The notes under the pieces: model-generated
Database searches by the model: none
What the model saw: only the letters and a program-made list of their open reading frames with translations
Told to the model about the DNA's origin: nothing
Position numbers and translations under genes: made by a program
Assembly: GCF_025989125.1 (NCBI RefSeq)
Contig: NZ_JAPDNR010000001.1
Location: 7,490,087-7,554,086 of the forward strand
Source: Chitinophaga nivalis
GTDB lineage: Bacteria > Bacteroidota > Bacteroidia > Chitinophagales > Chitinophagaceae
Reading direction: 5' to 3'
DNA: 64,000 nucleotides
In this document: positions 12,501 to 18,244 of the stretch, piece after piece
How positions within the stretch are numbered: the first letter of the stretch is position 1
How the letters are laid out: each line of letters begins with the position of its first letter

Positions 12501-13200
12501 TACCAGCACCAAATGGATCAGTGATAGAACCACTTACAAACAATCTGCCTGTAGGACTGAAGTCAAGATCTCCGCCGCTGGTGGGTAAGTCGACCAGACC
12601 GCCGGTGGGTACCGGAATATCATTCGTAGATACTACCGCGGCAGTGGCTTTATTCAGGTTAACGATATAAGGTCGCGCCGGTAAATTACCGGCGTTAACA
12701 GTATTGTAATTACAAATAGTAAAAAGGGCCCCCGCGGTATTAAACGCCAGTTTCCCGAATTGTATATTCCTTGAAAAACCACTTCCATCCACAAATGTAG
12801 GCGTGATACTACCAACTATCGACAGTGTACCACCGACTGCCGGTGGTGCATTGGGTACAAATTTATACAGGATAGCACCGGCCACCTGATCACTGGTGAA
12901 ATAGATATCACCGTTGAGATCTACCGCCAACGCAGTGGCACTGATAATAGTACCGGCAGAAAAGGTGAATATCGGCGTCAGGGCGCCGGTAGCATTGTTA
13001 ATGCGTACAATGTTGGTGGTGCTGTAGGAGTATGAGAACCCAAATCCCTGTCCTGATGTGCTTTTCACACCTATACCACAAAACAGTAACAGCAGCAATA
13101 AACGTGAAACGTATCTGTAACATCTCACGCCGCGGTTTTGCAGCATCATAGGTAAGCAACGGTGTGTAGTAGAATTGCCTAGCGTAAAAAATTTTCTCAT
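1..13200 (-). CDS. Giant secreted DUF11-repeat surface protein (partial, C-terminus outside window)
   Basis: An uninterrupted minus-strand frame starts at the ATG at 13198-13200 and is still open at base 1, giving at least 4,400 residues. An AGAGG sits just upstream of the ATG. A long basic N-region and a six-leucine core (residues about 34-45) form a signal peptide, probably ending near residue 50. Then come a propeller-like segment (about 55-320), an SdrD_B/Cna_B-like domain (about 325-400, GRVYEDVN start), an Asn-rich parallel beta-helix region (about 500-900), a GEVED-type domain (about 1120-1220, AGWIDFNRNGTFEAAEG and VGGEVEDY), and about 25 DUF11 domains to the window edge. Such proteins in Bacteroidota are usually surface adhesins or matrix proteins exported by T9SS; the expected sorting domain would lie outside the window, so export by T9SS is inference. 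No ligand can be named. The calls for the propeller and beta-helix rest on composition and are less certain than DUF11. Confidence 0.92.
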   Translation of the reverse strand, partial: MRKFFTLGNSTTHRCLPMMLQNRGVRCYRYVSRLLLLLLFCGIGVKSTSGQGFGFSYSYSTTNIVRINNATGALTPIFTFSAGTIISATALAVDLNGDIYFTSDQVAGAILYKFVPNAPPAVGGTLSIVGSITPTFVDGSGFSRNIQFGKLAFNTAGALFTICNYNTVNAGNLPARPYIVNLNKATAAVVSTNDIPVPTGGLVDLPTSGGDLDFSPTGRLFVSGSITDPFGAGIVSIWELNVTTGAILGYKSVPAPIPGSFSNMSGIGFDLQGNVIGTATTNSYIIKINASEFSGATWSGNSSIPVTSVTALNGPLPTSFGDLGSNAFTILGRVYEDVNYGGGAGRPFGTAGTVGIPNARVEVYDASGSLENFTNTLADGSYSIGVSSNGIFYIRVVNSTVRSTRPGNNGTELGVQTFRGERVVSTTLVNIVNEVGGRSPATADPGTGTIGGTTLNTTTFALSGSVTGNAQSVSQATINAANIDNINFGFNFSTIVNTNNTGQGSLRQFIVNSNVLTNAGLDQVTNSVFDPAAGVETSIFMIPDGAAHPGINKPTQLTAAGGGSTALFNITALLPVITDANTSIDGRTQTANIANSQTGVAGSPGTQVGVDLIALPGVQRPEVEIRWNGAAGTAAYGLQTTGANDIIRGIAINRFGTGAFTGANIIGGSSNGLITENIVGGSAVSTNTEAAGSNPGSNITFATGANGTSVTNNIISRADFFGIHNNTTSTARSLTISGNEILNNGNGNNTAGAVGNSGAGIELIHTALPGTPDNNIIINNSIANNGQQGLQVNFGNILTITNNTFSGNGILPSPIGTQLLELDNIGLLSTTNATLTKNVITGAASSGVAVIFPTSASNKISQNSIYNNAGLGIDLDPANGATDVVTPNDNGDGDAGPNGLLNFPVVTSAVIVGTNLVVTGFSGPGTTIELFRADRDGSFSPTPPLSPNPLPGTFTNLRGFGEGRTYLLTLQEGGTVSGITDQDATTGVYTDDGTGVIGNRTENRFRFVIPLASIPGVALNALLTATATDASNNTSEFNGVMPVVNGDMGDAPNSYGTLAAANGPVHPSSPNLRIGATIDVEADAAAVAAGTDANTPNGDGADEDGITAPLPALNAASTTYSLTFPVTNTTGQTANVAGWIDFNRNGTFEAAEGILGTVANNGTSATLTWSNTNTLITGAGLTGGITYARLRITTDPLTTADFVGIKVGGEVEDYSLTMSRAYDLSITKTDNPDPVVAGQALTYTLTVTNNGTSAVAPADIITVTDNLPAGFTANTYTPSAGTYTSGTGAWTGLTLTTGQSATIAIAGTVSPTATGTLNNTAIVKTPAGVVDPQITNDTARQSTTISRVVDLALAKTAAPKPAVAGQALTYTITLTNNGPSSLIPADITTLTDNLPAGFTATTFTPSAGTYTSGTGAWTGLSLATGQSATLTIAGTVSATATGTLTNTVTATPPPGTTDPTPPTATDNTPIDRVVDLALAKTASPKPAIAGQTLTYTITLTNNGPSALVPADVTTLTDNLPAGFTATTFTPSAGTYTSGTGAWTGLSLATGQSATLTIVGTVSATATGTLTNTVTATPPAGTTDPTPPTATDNTTIDRVVDLNLAKTASPKPAVAGQAFTYTITLSNAGPSSILPADVVSITDNLPAGFTASTFTPSAGTYTSGTGAWTGLSLATGQSATLTIAGTVNANFTGTSLTNTVTATPPAGTTDPTPPTATDNTTVNRVMDLALAKTASPKPAVAGNALTYTITLTNNGPATLLPADITTLTDNLPAGFTATSFTPSAGTYTSGTGEWTGLTLTTGQSATITIAGTVSASATGSLTNTVTATPPAGTTDPTPPTATDNTTIDRIIDLNLAKTGSPKPAVTGQAFTYIITLSNAGPGTVLPTDVVTLTDNLPAGFTATTFTPSAGTYNSGAGTWTAQTLAAGQSATLTIAGTIDAGFTGTSLVNTVTATPPAGTTDPTPPTATDNTTVNRVMDLALAKTASPKPAVAGQTLTYTITLTNNGPAALLPADVTTLTDNLPAGFTATSFTPAAGTYTSGTGEWTGLSLTAGQSTTLTIVGTVSATATGTLTNTVTATPPPGATDPTPPTATDNTTIDRIVDLALAKTASPKPALAGQALTYTITLTNNGPAALLPADITTLTDNLPAGFTATTFTPSAGTYTSGTGEWTGLSLGTGQSATLTIAGTVSATATGTLTNTVTATPPAGTTDPTPPTATDNTPIDRVVDLDLAKTASPKPAVAGQTLTYTITLTNNGPTSLLPADVTTVTDNLPAGFTATTYTASAGTYNSGTGAWSGLNLATGQNATLTIVGTVSATATGSLTNTVTATPPTGTTDPTPPTATDNTPIDRVLDLDLAKTASPKPAVAGQALTYTITLTNNGPAALLPADVTTVTDNLPAGFTATTYTPSAGTYNSGTGAWSGLSLAAGQTATLTIAGTVDAGATGSLANTVTATPPTGTTDPTPPTATDNTPIDRILDLGLAKTASPKPAVAGQTLTYTITLTNNGPAALLPADVTTVTDNLPAGFTATTYTPSAGTYNSGTGAWSGLSLTAGQTATLTIVGTVSATATGSLANTVTATPPTGTTDPTPPTATDNTPIDRILDLGLAKTASPKPAVAGQTLTYTITLTNNGPAALLPADVTTVTDNLPAGFTATTYTPSAGTYNSGTGAWSGLSLAAGQTATLTIVGTVNATATGSLANTVTATPPPGTTDPTPPTATDNTPIDRILDLGLAKTASPKPAIAGQALTYIITLTNNGPAALLPADVTTVTDNLPAGFTATSYTPSAGNYTSGTGAWSGLSLAAGQTATLTIAGTVDAGATGSLANTVTATPPPGTTDPTPPTATDNTPIDRVLDLALAKTASPKPAVAGQALTYTITLTNNGPAALLPADVTTVTDNLPAGFTATTYTASAGTYNSGTGAWSGLSLTAGQSATITIAGTVSATATGTLANTVTATPPTGTTDPTPPTATDNTPIDRVLDLGLVKTASPKPAVAGQALTYTITLTNNGPAALLPADVTTVTDNLPAGFTADTYTASAGTYNSATGAWSGLSLAAGQSATITIAGTVNATATGNLTNTVTATPPTGTTDPTPPTGTDNTPIDRIVDLALAKTASPKPAVAGQALTYTITLTNNGPAALLPADITTVTDNLPADFTADTYTPSAGSYNSTTGAWNGLSLAAGQSATLTIVGTVNADATGSLANTVIAVPPTGTTDPTPPTATDNTPIDRVLDLVLAKTASPKPAVAGQTLTYTITLTNNGPAALLPADVTTVTDNLPAGFTATSYTPSAGNYNSGTGAWNGLSLTAGQSATITIVGTLAATATGNITNTVTATPPPGTTDPTPPTATDNTPIDRVLDLGLVKTASPKPAVAGEALTYTITLTNNGPAALLPADVTTVTDNLPAGFTANSYITSAGTFNSTTGAWSGLSLAAGQNAVLTIVGTVNTNATGSLTNTATATPPPGTTDPTPPSTTDVTNLDLVADLAVTKTDGVTTYTPGTDVVYTIVVSNNGPSDVTGATVSDPLPTGITVANWSAVPGAGAAVPANSGSGGINQTVNIPAGSKITYTLTLTVPSGFTGNLSNTASATVPTGVTDNTPGNNTITDTDTYDPQYDLKGVKTAPASVSAGTAIQFTITFTNNGPSDVNDAVITDNVPAPISGVTWTAQVEGAATVATASGAGNNISFNGDIPAGAANKIVLTINGTVQPGATGVLNNEAAITPTGKPPVPTNKTNTTILNTTGINVVKTGPASGSVSAGNTITYHVLVTNAGPSDAVDVVISDVVPATITGVTWVATPGGAATINSGSPQNGTGNNINLTAGIPAGTGNQIDITITGTVPSSTPAGSVTNTATATAAGGNPVSSQVQTNITNDPGLVVVKKGPAVLDAGENITYTIEVTNNGPSDAVGAIVTDNIPAQVLNTAWTSSVVGGATITAGGAGTGNNLNLTANIPAGAGNGIIIVVTGKADPAISATLRNTAHVQVPGKPAIPSNEITTVVSLNPSLQLTKAGPATISGGEQLTYTLVLSNAGPSNVTGAVIADAVPAELSNIVVSTATSGDAQVSSSSVTGNTVNVTGNVAAGSGNTITVTISGKVAADFKGQITNTATVTPPGLPVVTSNPVTTTVTNDPLVQVKKSGPANLSAGLPISYTIEVTNAGPSDAADVAITDNIPAGIQNATWTATATGTGTTVGTPSGTGNVSLTGNIPAGSGNKITITVTGRVDASYSGQLVNTVTAGVPGGTPATANATTNITVDAGINISKSGPAAISAGQQITYTVLVSNSGPSNATNVAITDNVPAQIQNVTWTAVPSGTGTSVSATTGTGSVNVTGNIPAGGGNTITITIHGTVDPAFTGTVNNIATAVPPGEPPVVTPPTTTEVTKDPAIRIAKSGPDNISAGAPVTYTIDVTNS

Positions 13201-14243
13201 ACGCCTCTTGGTTTTTTTATCCTGGTTTTCGTATACTATTTAATGCACATGACACTCCTGTATTGCTCTTGCAGCAATACACATCACACTGGATTTCAGG
13301 GTCCAGAAAAAATAAAAAAATAAAACAACACAAAATCAATACGACAAATACACATCATCTGGGGTCAGACTGACGTATACCCACAAGCGTGAATCCAATT
13401 ATCGGCCTGCTTTAATGGTTAACCGGATAAGCTTTCACTTATAATCTATTAACAGACAAACAAAAAAAAAGAAGAATTGTTTTTGATTCAGAAAAATTCA
13501 CATAACTAAATTTCAGTTGATAGCAGTTTACTTATATTATAAAGATATCTGCTCACAATGCACCTGAAACGAAAGTAAATAAACTGTATAACATTCCGCT
13601 CAGGGTCACTCAGATATTTTTTTATAATATTTGACAATGCAACACATCCCTTCTCCCCCTTTACTCCTTCAGCCATACATCTTCCCGGTCAGTAATAAAT
13701 TATTACATCGTAGTCCTAACCATATAACCACCTAAAACCAGCAAAAATGACATATCACATCACACACTTATATATCTATCTAAAAAGCCATTATCCTTCA
13801 TTTTACAACCTCAATACAACCTATACGTACATACGAAAATAATCATCCCTACATCTACGTATATCCGATAAGGTTATTATTACATTTATCGGAATGTTCT
13901 GCATCGTATCCCTTTTCCGGCACAGGCAACAACAATCCGCACCTGTTATCTTTCTACACAACACGCTTACTCACTTCCGGCCGCAGCAATATAACGCCCT
14001 CTTGTTCCAGGATCGCCATCAAACCATTATCACGCTTAATTTTCCCGGCAGCATATTGCTGTTTTTCCAGAAAAACACTACTTTTACGCCGCTTTACATC
14101 CTTACCTACCTGGCAATTAAAGGAAGACTTGTAAGGCGCCACAGGAATGCTGTACAGCCCATTGTCAATCCATGCACCCGCCCGTACAATTTCATTCCCG
14201 GCAATAAAGAAATATATACACGTTCACTTTACTAAGCAGCACT
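13201..14243. other. Long AT-rich intergenic region
   Basis: About 1.04 kb lies between the divergent adhesin and HAD genes. It is clearly more AT-rich than its surroundings. Apart from the small hairpin near 13.27 kb I see no RNA gene and no convincing Bacteroidota promoter pair. Two short overlapping ORFs on opposite strands (about 13.9-14.2 kb) have no recognisable domain and no ribosome-binding context. Confidence 0.5.
13259..13281 (-). promoter_or_regulatory. Perfect 9-bp hairpin in the adhesin leader
   Basis: The arms at 13259-13267 and 13273-13281 are perfect reverse complements with a 5-base loop. It lies about 60 bases upstream of the adhesin start codon, so it is probably in the 5' leader or at an operator. 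It has no adjacent T-run, so it is not an obvious terminator. Confidence 0.4.
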
Positions 14244-14942
14244 ATGGCGCAACATCCTATAAAAGTAATTGCATTTGATGCAGACGATACATTGTGGGTA
14301 AACGAACCCTTTTTCCAGGAAACAGAAAAGAAATTCTGCGCATTGCTGGAAGACTTCCTGCCACACCACAGCGTAGCACAGGCTTTGTTTAAAACAGAAA
14401 TGGACAACCTTCCTTTATACGGTTATGGTGTAAAAGGATTTATGCTGTCGATGATCGAAACCGCCCTCACCCTGTCCGACAAAAAAGTGAGTGCCGATGT
14501 CATTGAAAAAGCCATTGAATATGGTAAGGAAATGCTGGCCCGCCCCATCGAAATGCTAGATGGCGTGGAAGAAGTACTACAGGCCCTAAAACAGGAATAC
14601 CGCCTGGTAGTAGCTACCAAAGGAGATTTGCTGGACCAGGAACGGAAACTGAAAAAATCCGGTCTGCTGCATTATTTTCATCATATTGAAATCATGAGCG
14701 ACAAACAACAGGCCGACTACCATAAACTCATCCGCCACCTGGATATTACCCCCGGAGAATTTCTCATGCTGGGTAACTCCCTGAAGTCTGATGTGATTCC
14801 GGTATTGGAAATCGGCGGCCATGGCATTCATATTCCTTACCATACCACCTGGGCCCACGAACAGGTTACCCAGTCGATTGAGCATCCTCAATTCAAACAA
14901 GTACAAAAAATCACCGACATTCTGCCTTACCTGTTGCCATGA
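14244..14942 (+). CDS. HAD-superfamily hydrolase (subfamily I)
   Basis: A 232-residue cytosolic protein beginning with the HAD motif I, FDADDTLW, where Asp12 is the expected nucleophile and Asp14 the acid/base. Motif II lies in LVVATKG and motif III in MLGNSLKSDV, with the conserved Lys in the segment between. The helical insert after motif I fits a C1-cap (subfamily I) phosphatase, the group that includes phosphoglycolate, haloacid and nucleotide phosphatases. The substrate cannot be read from sequence. Its stop codon overlaps the start of the CAT-like gene by four bases (ATGA), so the two are translationally coupled. It is the first gene of a three-gene operon. Confidence 0.88.
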   Translation: MAQHPIKVIAFDADDTLWVNEPFFQETEKKFCALLEDFLPHHSVAQALFKTEMDNLPLYGYGVKGFMLSMIETALTLSDKKVSADVIEKAIEYGKEMLARPIEMLDGVEEVLQALKQEYRLVVATKGDLLDQERKLKKSGLLHYFHHIEIMSDKQQADYHKLIRHLDITPGEFLMLGNSLKSDVIPVLEIGGHGIHIPYHTTWAHEQVTQSIEHPQFKQVQKITDILPYLLP

Positions 14943-15562
14943 GAACAACATTAGATATCGCTACCTGGGCCCGCAAAGCCCATTTTGAATTCTTCCGGCA
15001 ATTCGAAGAGCCTTTCTTTGGCGTATGCATACCTGTAGACTGCACCCGTGCCTACACACGCAGCCGCTCAGCAGGTGCGTCCTTTTTCCTGTATTACCTG
15101 CACCGGTCACTGGCAGCAGCCAATACCATCGTTCCTTTCCGGTACCGGATACACGAAGACAACGTGTTCATATACGATGCCGTTCACGCCTCGCCTACCA
15201 TCAACCGGCCGGATGGCACTTTTGGCTTCGCCTATATGGACTATCATGCAGATTTCACCGCTTTTTCCGCCGCTGCCCAGCAGGAAATTGACCGGGTACA
15301 AAACAGTACCGGCCTGATACCCGCAGTCTCCGGTGAAAATGTGATTCACTATTCTTCCCTGCCATGGCTCGACTTCACGTCTATTTCCCATGCACGGAGT
15401 TTTTCTTTTAAAGATTGCAGCCCGAAAATCTCCTTTGGCAAAATGAAGGAAGAAAACGGGAAGAAGATCATGCCGGTATCCATACATGTTCATCATGCTT
15501 TAATGGATGGTTACCATGTCGGGCAATTTGCAGACCTTTTTCAACAATTAATGCATGAATAG
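14939..15562 (+). CDS. Chloramphenicol acetyltransferase-family protein
   Basis: At 207 residues it is close to the usual CAT subunit length of about 215. Near the C-terminus it carries HVHHALMDGYHVGQF, which matches the CAT active-site signature (HHxxxDG[FY]H), with His186 as the predicted catalytic base; the usual Gln two residues before the His pair is His here. Family members form trimers and transfer acetyl from acetyl-CoA to chloramphenicol; many chromosomal homologues have other or unknown acceptors. It overlaps the upstream HAD gene by 4 bp and the downstream Nudix gene by 8 bp. That arrangement suggests a housekeeping or detoxification role in an operon rather than a mobile resistance cassette. 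Actual chloramphenicol resistance is untested. Confidence 0.85.
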   Translation: MRTTLDIATWARKAHFEFFRQFEEPFFGVCIPVDCTRAYTRSRSAGASFFLYYLHRSLAAANTIVPFRYRIHEDNVFIYDAVHASPTINRPDGTFGFAYMDYHADFTAFSAAAQQEIDRVQNSTGLIPAVSGENVIHYSSLPWLDFTSISHARSFSFKDCSPKISFGKMKEENGKKIMPVSIHVHHALMDGYHVGQFADLFQQLMHE

Positions 15563-16061
15563 CAGCCCTACTTTTCCCGAAGGACTGAAAAAAACAGCCG
15601 TCCTTTGTATACTCAGAAACGGGAACCGTTTTTTATTACTGAAGCGATTAAAAGCACCAAATAAAGACCAATACACCCCTGTAGGTGGTAAACTGGACCC
15701 TTATGAAACGCCGCTGGATGCAGCCATCCGCGAAACATGGGAGGAAACCGGCATCCGTGTGGACACCATGCAATATTGTGGTATACTGGCCGAAACATCG
15801 CCGGTAGCATACAACTGGGTCAGTTTTGTGTATGTAGCAGATATCGCAGATCAACCAGCCCCGCCCTGCAACGAAGGCACCCTGGAGTGGATCTCTTATG
15901 AACAGATTCCGGATCTTCCTACGCCCACGTCAGACTGGTACATCTATCAATACCTGCGCGACAGTAAAACCTTTGTATTTAACGCCGTGTATGACGCAGC
16001 CCTCACCCTGCTGCACATGACAGATGAGCCTACCAGCACTGTGGTATACCGCCAGCCATAA
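15555..16061 (+). CDS. Nudix hydrolase
   Basis: A 168-residue protein with a complete Nudix box at about residues 45-67: G-x5-E-x7-RETWEETGI, matching GX5EX7REUXEEXGU except that the U after RE is Thr instead of an aliphatic residue. Glu60, Glu63 and Glu64 are the expected metal ligands. Nudix enzymes hydrolyse nucleoside diphosphates linked to another moiety; the N-terminal layout (CILRNGNRFLLLKR) resembles MutT/ADP-ribose types, but the substrate is not determinable. It overlaps the CAT-like gene by 8 bp, is the last gene of the HAD-CAT-Nudix operon, and is followed directly by a strong terminator hairpin. Confidence 0.9.
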   Translation: MNSSPTFPEGLKKTAVLCILRNGNRFLLLKRLKAPNKDQYTPVGGKLDPYETPLDAAIRETWEETGIRVDTMQYCGILAETSPVAYNWVSFVYVADIADQPAPPCNEGTLEWISYEQIPDLPTPTSDWYIYQYLRDSKTFVFNAVYDAALTLLHMTDEPTSTVVYRQP

Positions 16062-16074
16062 TGGTATTAAAGCA

Positions 16075-16116
16075 AAAGGGCGGGACAACAGCCATATAGC
16101 TGTTATCCCGCCCTTT
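16075..16116. terminator. Bidirectional terminator between Nudix and SMR genes
   Basis: Arms at 16075-16092 and 16099-16116 pair over 18 positions with a single C-A mismatch and a 6-base loop. AAA and TTT at the ends allow function in both directions. It sits between the convergent Nudix and SMR genes. Confidence 0.8.
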
Positions 16117-16131
16117 GTTGCTGTATCTGCC

Positions 16132-16461
16132 TTAGTGAGAAGAAACGAATTTAAGTCCGACGATAGAACCGATGAGCGTAGTGATAAAAAAGATACGCCA
16201 GAACGTAGCCGGTTCTTTAAAAACCAGGATGCCGACGAGTACAGTGCCTACCGCGCCAATACCTGTCCATACCGCATAGGCAGTACCAATAGGCAGTGTC
16301 TGGGAAGCCTTCATTAACAACAGCATACTGATGGTCAGACAGGTAAAGAACCCTATCCCCCACATGATCAAAGGTGTACCGGTTGCTTCCTTCATTTTAC
16401 CCAGGCAGGAAGCAAAACCTACTTCAAATAAACCACCAAGGATCAGTAAAATCCAGTTCAT
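16132..16461 (-). CDS. SMR-family efflux protein, Gdx/SugE type
   Basis: A 109-residue four-helix inner-membrane protein, the typical SMR length. The essential Glu13 lies in helix 1 (GGLFEVGFA). The third helix contains PIGTAYAVWTGIGAVGTVLVG, strongly like SugE/Gdx proteins, which export guanidinium and some quaternary ammonium compounds in exchange for protons as antiparallel dimers. Assignment to Gdx rather than EmrE-like multidrug exporters rests on the WTGIGAVG segment and is from family knowledge. It lies 108 bp downstream of the Crp-family gene in the same direction and may be co-transcribed with it. I saw no guanidine riboswitch in that short gap. Confidence 0.88.
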   Translation of the reverse strand: MNWILLILGGLFEVGFASCLGKMKEATGTPLIMWGIGFFTCLTISMLLLMKASQTLPIGTAYAVWTGIGAVGTVLVGILVFKEPATFWRIFFITTLIGSIVGLKFVSSH

Positions 16462-16569
16462 AAGATTGTATTTAAAAAATCACAGATACCGGCAATCCCT
16501 ATCAGATTGCCTTTCCGGTGCAAAGATCTGCATTCTCCGGGTAGGAAAATTTTACAAATGTTAAAAATA

Positions 16570-17139
16570 TCAGCGCAGCTCAGCCCGGATACGGCTCAGG
16601 GTTACCTGCGTGATGCCCAGATAGGAGGCAATATAGCCCAGCTGCACCCGCTGTACCAGCTGCGGCATTTGCACCATCAGTTCTTTGTAGCGCTCCGTGG
16701 CCGTTTTAAACTGGCGGGAAATAAACCTTTCTTCTGTGAGAATCACTTCTTTCTCCATCAGCTTACGCCCCCAGTTGGCAAAATGGATATCGGTATTATA
16801 CAGGTTTTCCAGGGCAGCTATCGGTATTTTGTATACCAGCGCATCTTCCAGCAGAGAAATGGTTTCATAGCCGGTGCTGTTGTTGATATAACCATTATAG
16901 GAAATGAGGATATCTCCTTCCATGCCGAACCAGAAAGTAAGGTCGTGGTGTTTGGTCTGGCTGCAATATGCCCGGGCTACGCCTTTCTCCAGAAAGTAGA
17001 GGTCCCGGTTATTACGGCCTTCCTTGAACAATAAATGTCCTTTTTTTAATTCAACGGCTTCCAGTAGGGTACACAGGATATCGACCCTGTCTTCCGACAA
17101 CGGATATACGGACTTTATTCTGTTAATCGTATGTTTCAT
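16570..17139 (-). CDS. Crp/Fnr-family transcriptional regulator
   Basis: A 189-residue protein with an N-terminal cyclic-nucleotide-binding-like beta barrel (about 20-115; GHLLFKEGRNNRDLYFLEKG) and a short C-terminal helix-turn-helix (about 155-185; LGYIASYLGITQVTLSRIRAE). This is the compact Bacteroidota form of the family. The canonical cAMP-binding residues are not evident, so the effector is unknown. It lies just upstream of the SMR exporter and could regulate it, but this is inference from position only. Confidence 0.88.
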   Translation of the reverse strand: MKHTINRIKSVYPLSEDRVDILCTLLEAVELKKGHLLFKEGRNNRDLYFLEKGVARAYCSQTKHHDLTFWFGMEGDILISYNGYINNSTGYETISLLEDALVYKIPIAALENLYNTDIHFANWGRKLMEKEVILTEERFISRQFKTATERYKELMVQMPQLVQRVQLGYIASYLGITQVTLSRIRAELR

Positions 17140-17235
17140 GTACAGCGGCTCATTGCCGGCGTTAAAATAGCACAGTTTTGTGAAACATATACTACCAGGC
17201 CGGAGATATCCCGCTGTAACGGCTGATCATATCCG

Positions 17236-18096
17236 TTACTCCGCCAGCTTCAACCGCCAGGTAAACTGGGCTTTACTGGCATTTTGCAGTTTTTTCCGCT
17301 GTTCTTCCGAAGCATATTTCAGCAGATATGGGAGGCTGGCAATCTTACTGAGGTCCGGCGTTGATTCCGCATCCAGCACAAAACCTTGTTCCGCAAAAAA
17401 AGCGGCCGCCGCTTCCCGGTTTTCAAACATATTTTGCCGGATATGGTTGTCGGCAAAAAACTGATCCAGCCAGTTATTACTTCTTGGCGGCATATCCTTG
17501 AAGGCTTCTTTTATGTAGATGTCTGCCGTAATCCAGTATCCGCCGCGTTGCTGCAAAACCTTGCGAATGGTGCTGCATAACCGGGCTTTTTCTGTTTCAT
17601 CGAGATACATCAGCAAACCTTCGTTGACGATGGTTAGTGGCCCTGGCGGGAAACGGGCAGTAACTGCCGCAAACTGATCGTCATCGAGTACATTCAGTGG
17701 CAGTATTTCGTAATGGCTCTCTGCCTGCACCTGGTGGTCCGGTAACGCTGCGAAGACGGCTTTTTTACTCAGCAACAGATCAGGCAAGTCCGTATCGATA
17801 TAGCAGATACCGGCTTCTTTTGCTTTCTCCAGGCCCCGGAAGGAAAAACCGGAAGACAACTCCAGGATGTTTTTACCTGGCAATGGCGCCAGCAGCTGGT
17901 CGATACTCCAGTACCGCAACTCAAAATGTACCACCCGTTTCCAGAAATCGACGCTGTCATTATCGAAATCGGGGGTATACGTTTCCGGGAGCATACTTAC
18001 CGTAGCGGCGGCACGGGCAAAAGGGATATTGGTATGTCCTTTCAATAATAACAGGACTTTCGCAGAAGGGCTAATCATATTAAAATCGCGATCCAT
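17236..18096 (-). CDS. Class I SAM-dependent methyltransferase, LCMT/O-methyltransferase-like
   Basis: About 286 residues from the ATG at 18096; the frame extends to a TTG at 18114, but that lacks a better ribosome site. The SAM-binding motif I is ILELSSGFSFRG, followed by an acidic loop (YIDTDLP) and a motif-IV-like TIVNEGLLMYLDE. The overall pattern matches the leucine carboxyl methyltransferase / TcmP-like family (class I Rossmann fold). The substrate is unknown. It lies downstream of the histidine decarboxylase in the same direction, but a hairpin separates the two, so a shared pathway is only a possibility. Confidence 0.75.
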   Translation of the reverse strand: MDRDFNMISPSAKVLLLLKGHTNIPFARAAATVSMLPETYTPDFDNDSVDFWKRVVHFELRYWSIDQLLAPLPGKNILELSSGFSFRGLEKAKEAGICYIDTDLPDLLLSKKAVFAALPDHQVQAESHYEILPLNVLDDDQFAAVTARFPPGPLTIVNEGLLMYLDETEKARLCSTIRKVLQQRGGYWITADIYIKEAFKDMPPRSNNWLDQFFADNHIRQNMFENREAAAAFFAEQGFVLDAESTPDLSKIASLPYLLKYASEEQRKKLQNASKAQFTWRLKLAE

Positions 18097-18170
18097 CGGA
18101 GAGGTTTTAGGCAAGCATGAAATGGTTCCCTAAAGATAATGGGTTGCCACGAAACTATACTGCAATGCAA

Positions 18171-18200
18171 AAGCCCCAAACGGGGGTACGTTTGAGGCTT
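18171..18200 (-). terminator. Probable terminator after the histidine decarboxylase gene
   Basis: Arms 18171-18182 and 18189-18200 pair with one mismatch around a 6-base loop. In the minus direction the stem is followed by four T residues. It lies about 45 bp beyond the decarboxylase stop codon and about 75 bp before the methyltransferase start. Confidence 0.6.
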
Positions 18201-18244
18201 ATTGACTACAACAGCTGGCTCTCTATATCCTAATGCGCAGCGAG

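Noticed and set aside
161..12670. Many plus-strand ORFs with Val/Pro/Ala-rich or Gly/Arg/Cys-rich products
   Set aside because: They lie antisense to the continuous minus-strand adhesin frame, recur with the 375-bp period, and show no independent domain or ribosome site.
13894..14235. Two short overlapping ORFs on opposite strands (113 and 62 codons)
   Set aside because: Low-complexity composition, no motif, no ribosome-binding site; likely chance ORFs in an AT-rich gap.
16462..16569. Guanidine riboswitch before the Gdx/SugE-type gene
   Set aside because: The 108-bp gap is short and I could not see the conserved ACR or GGR loops of the known guanidine classes.
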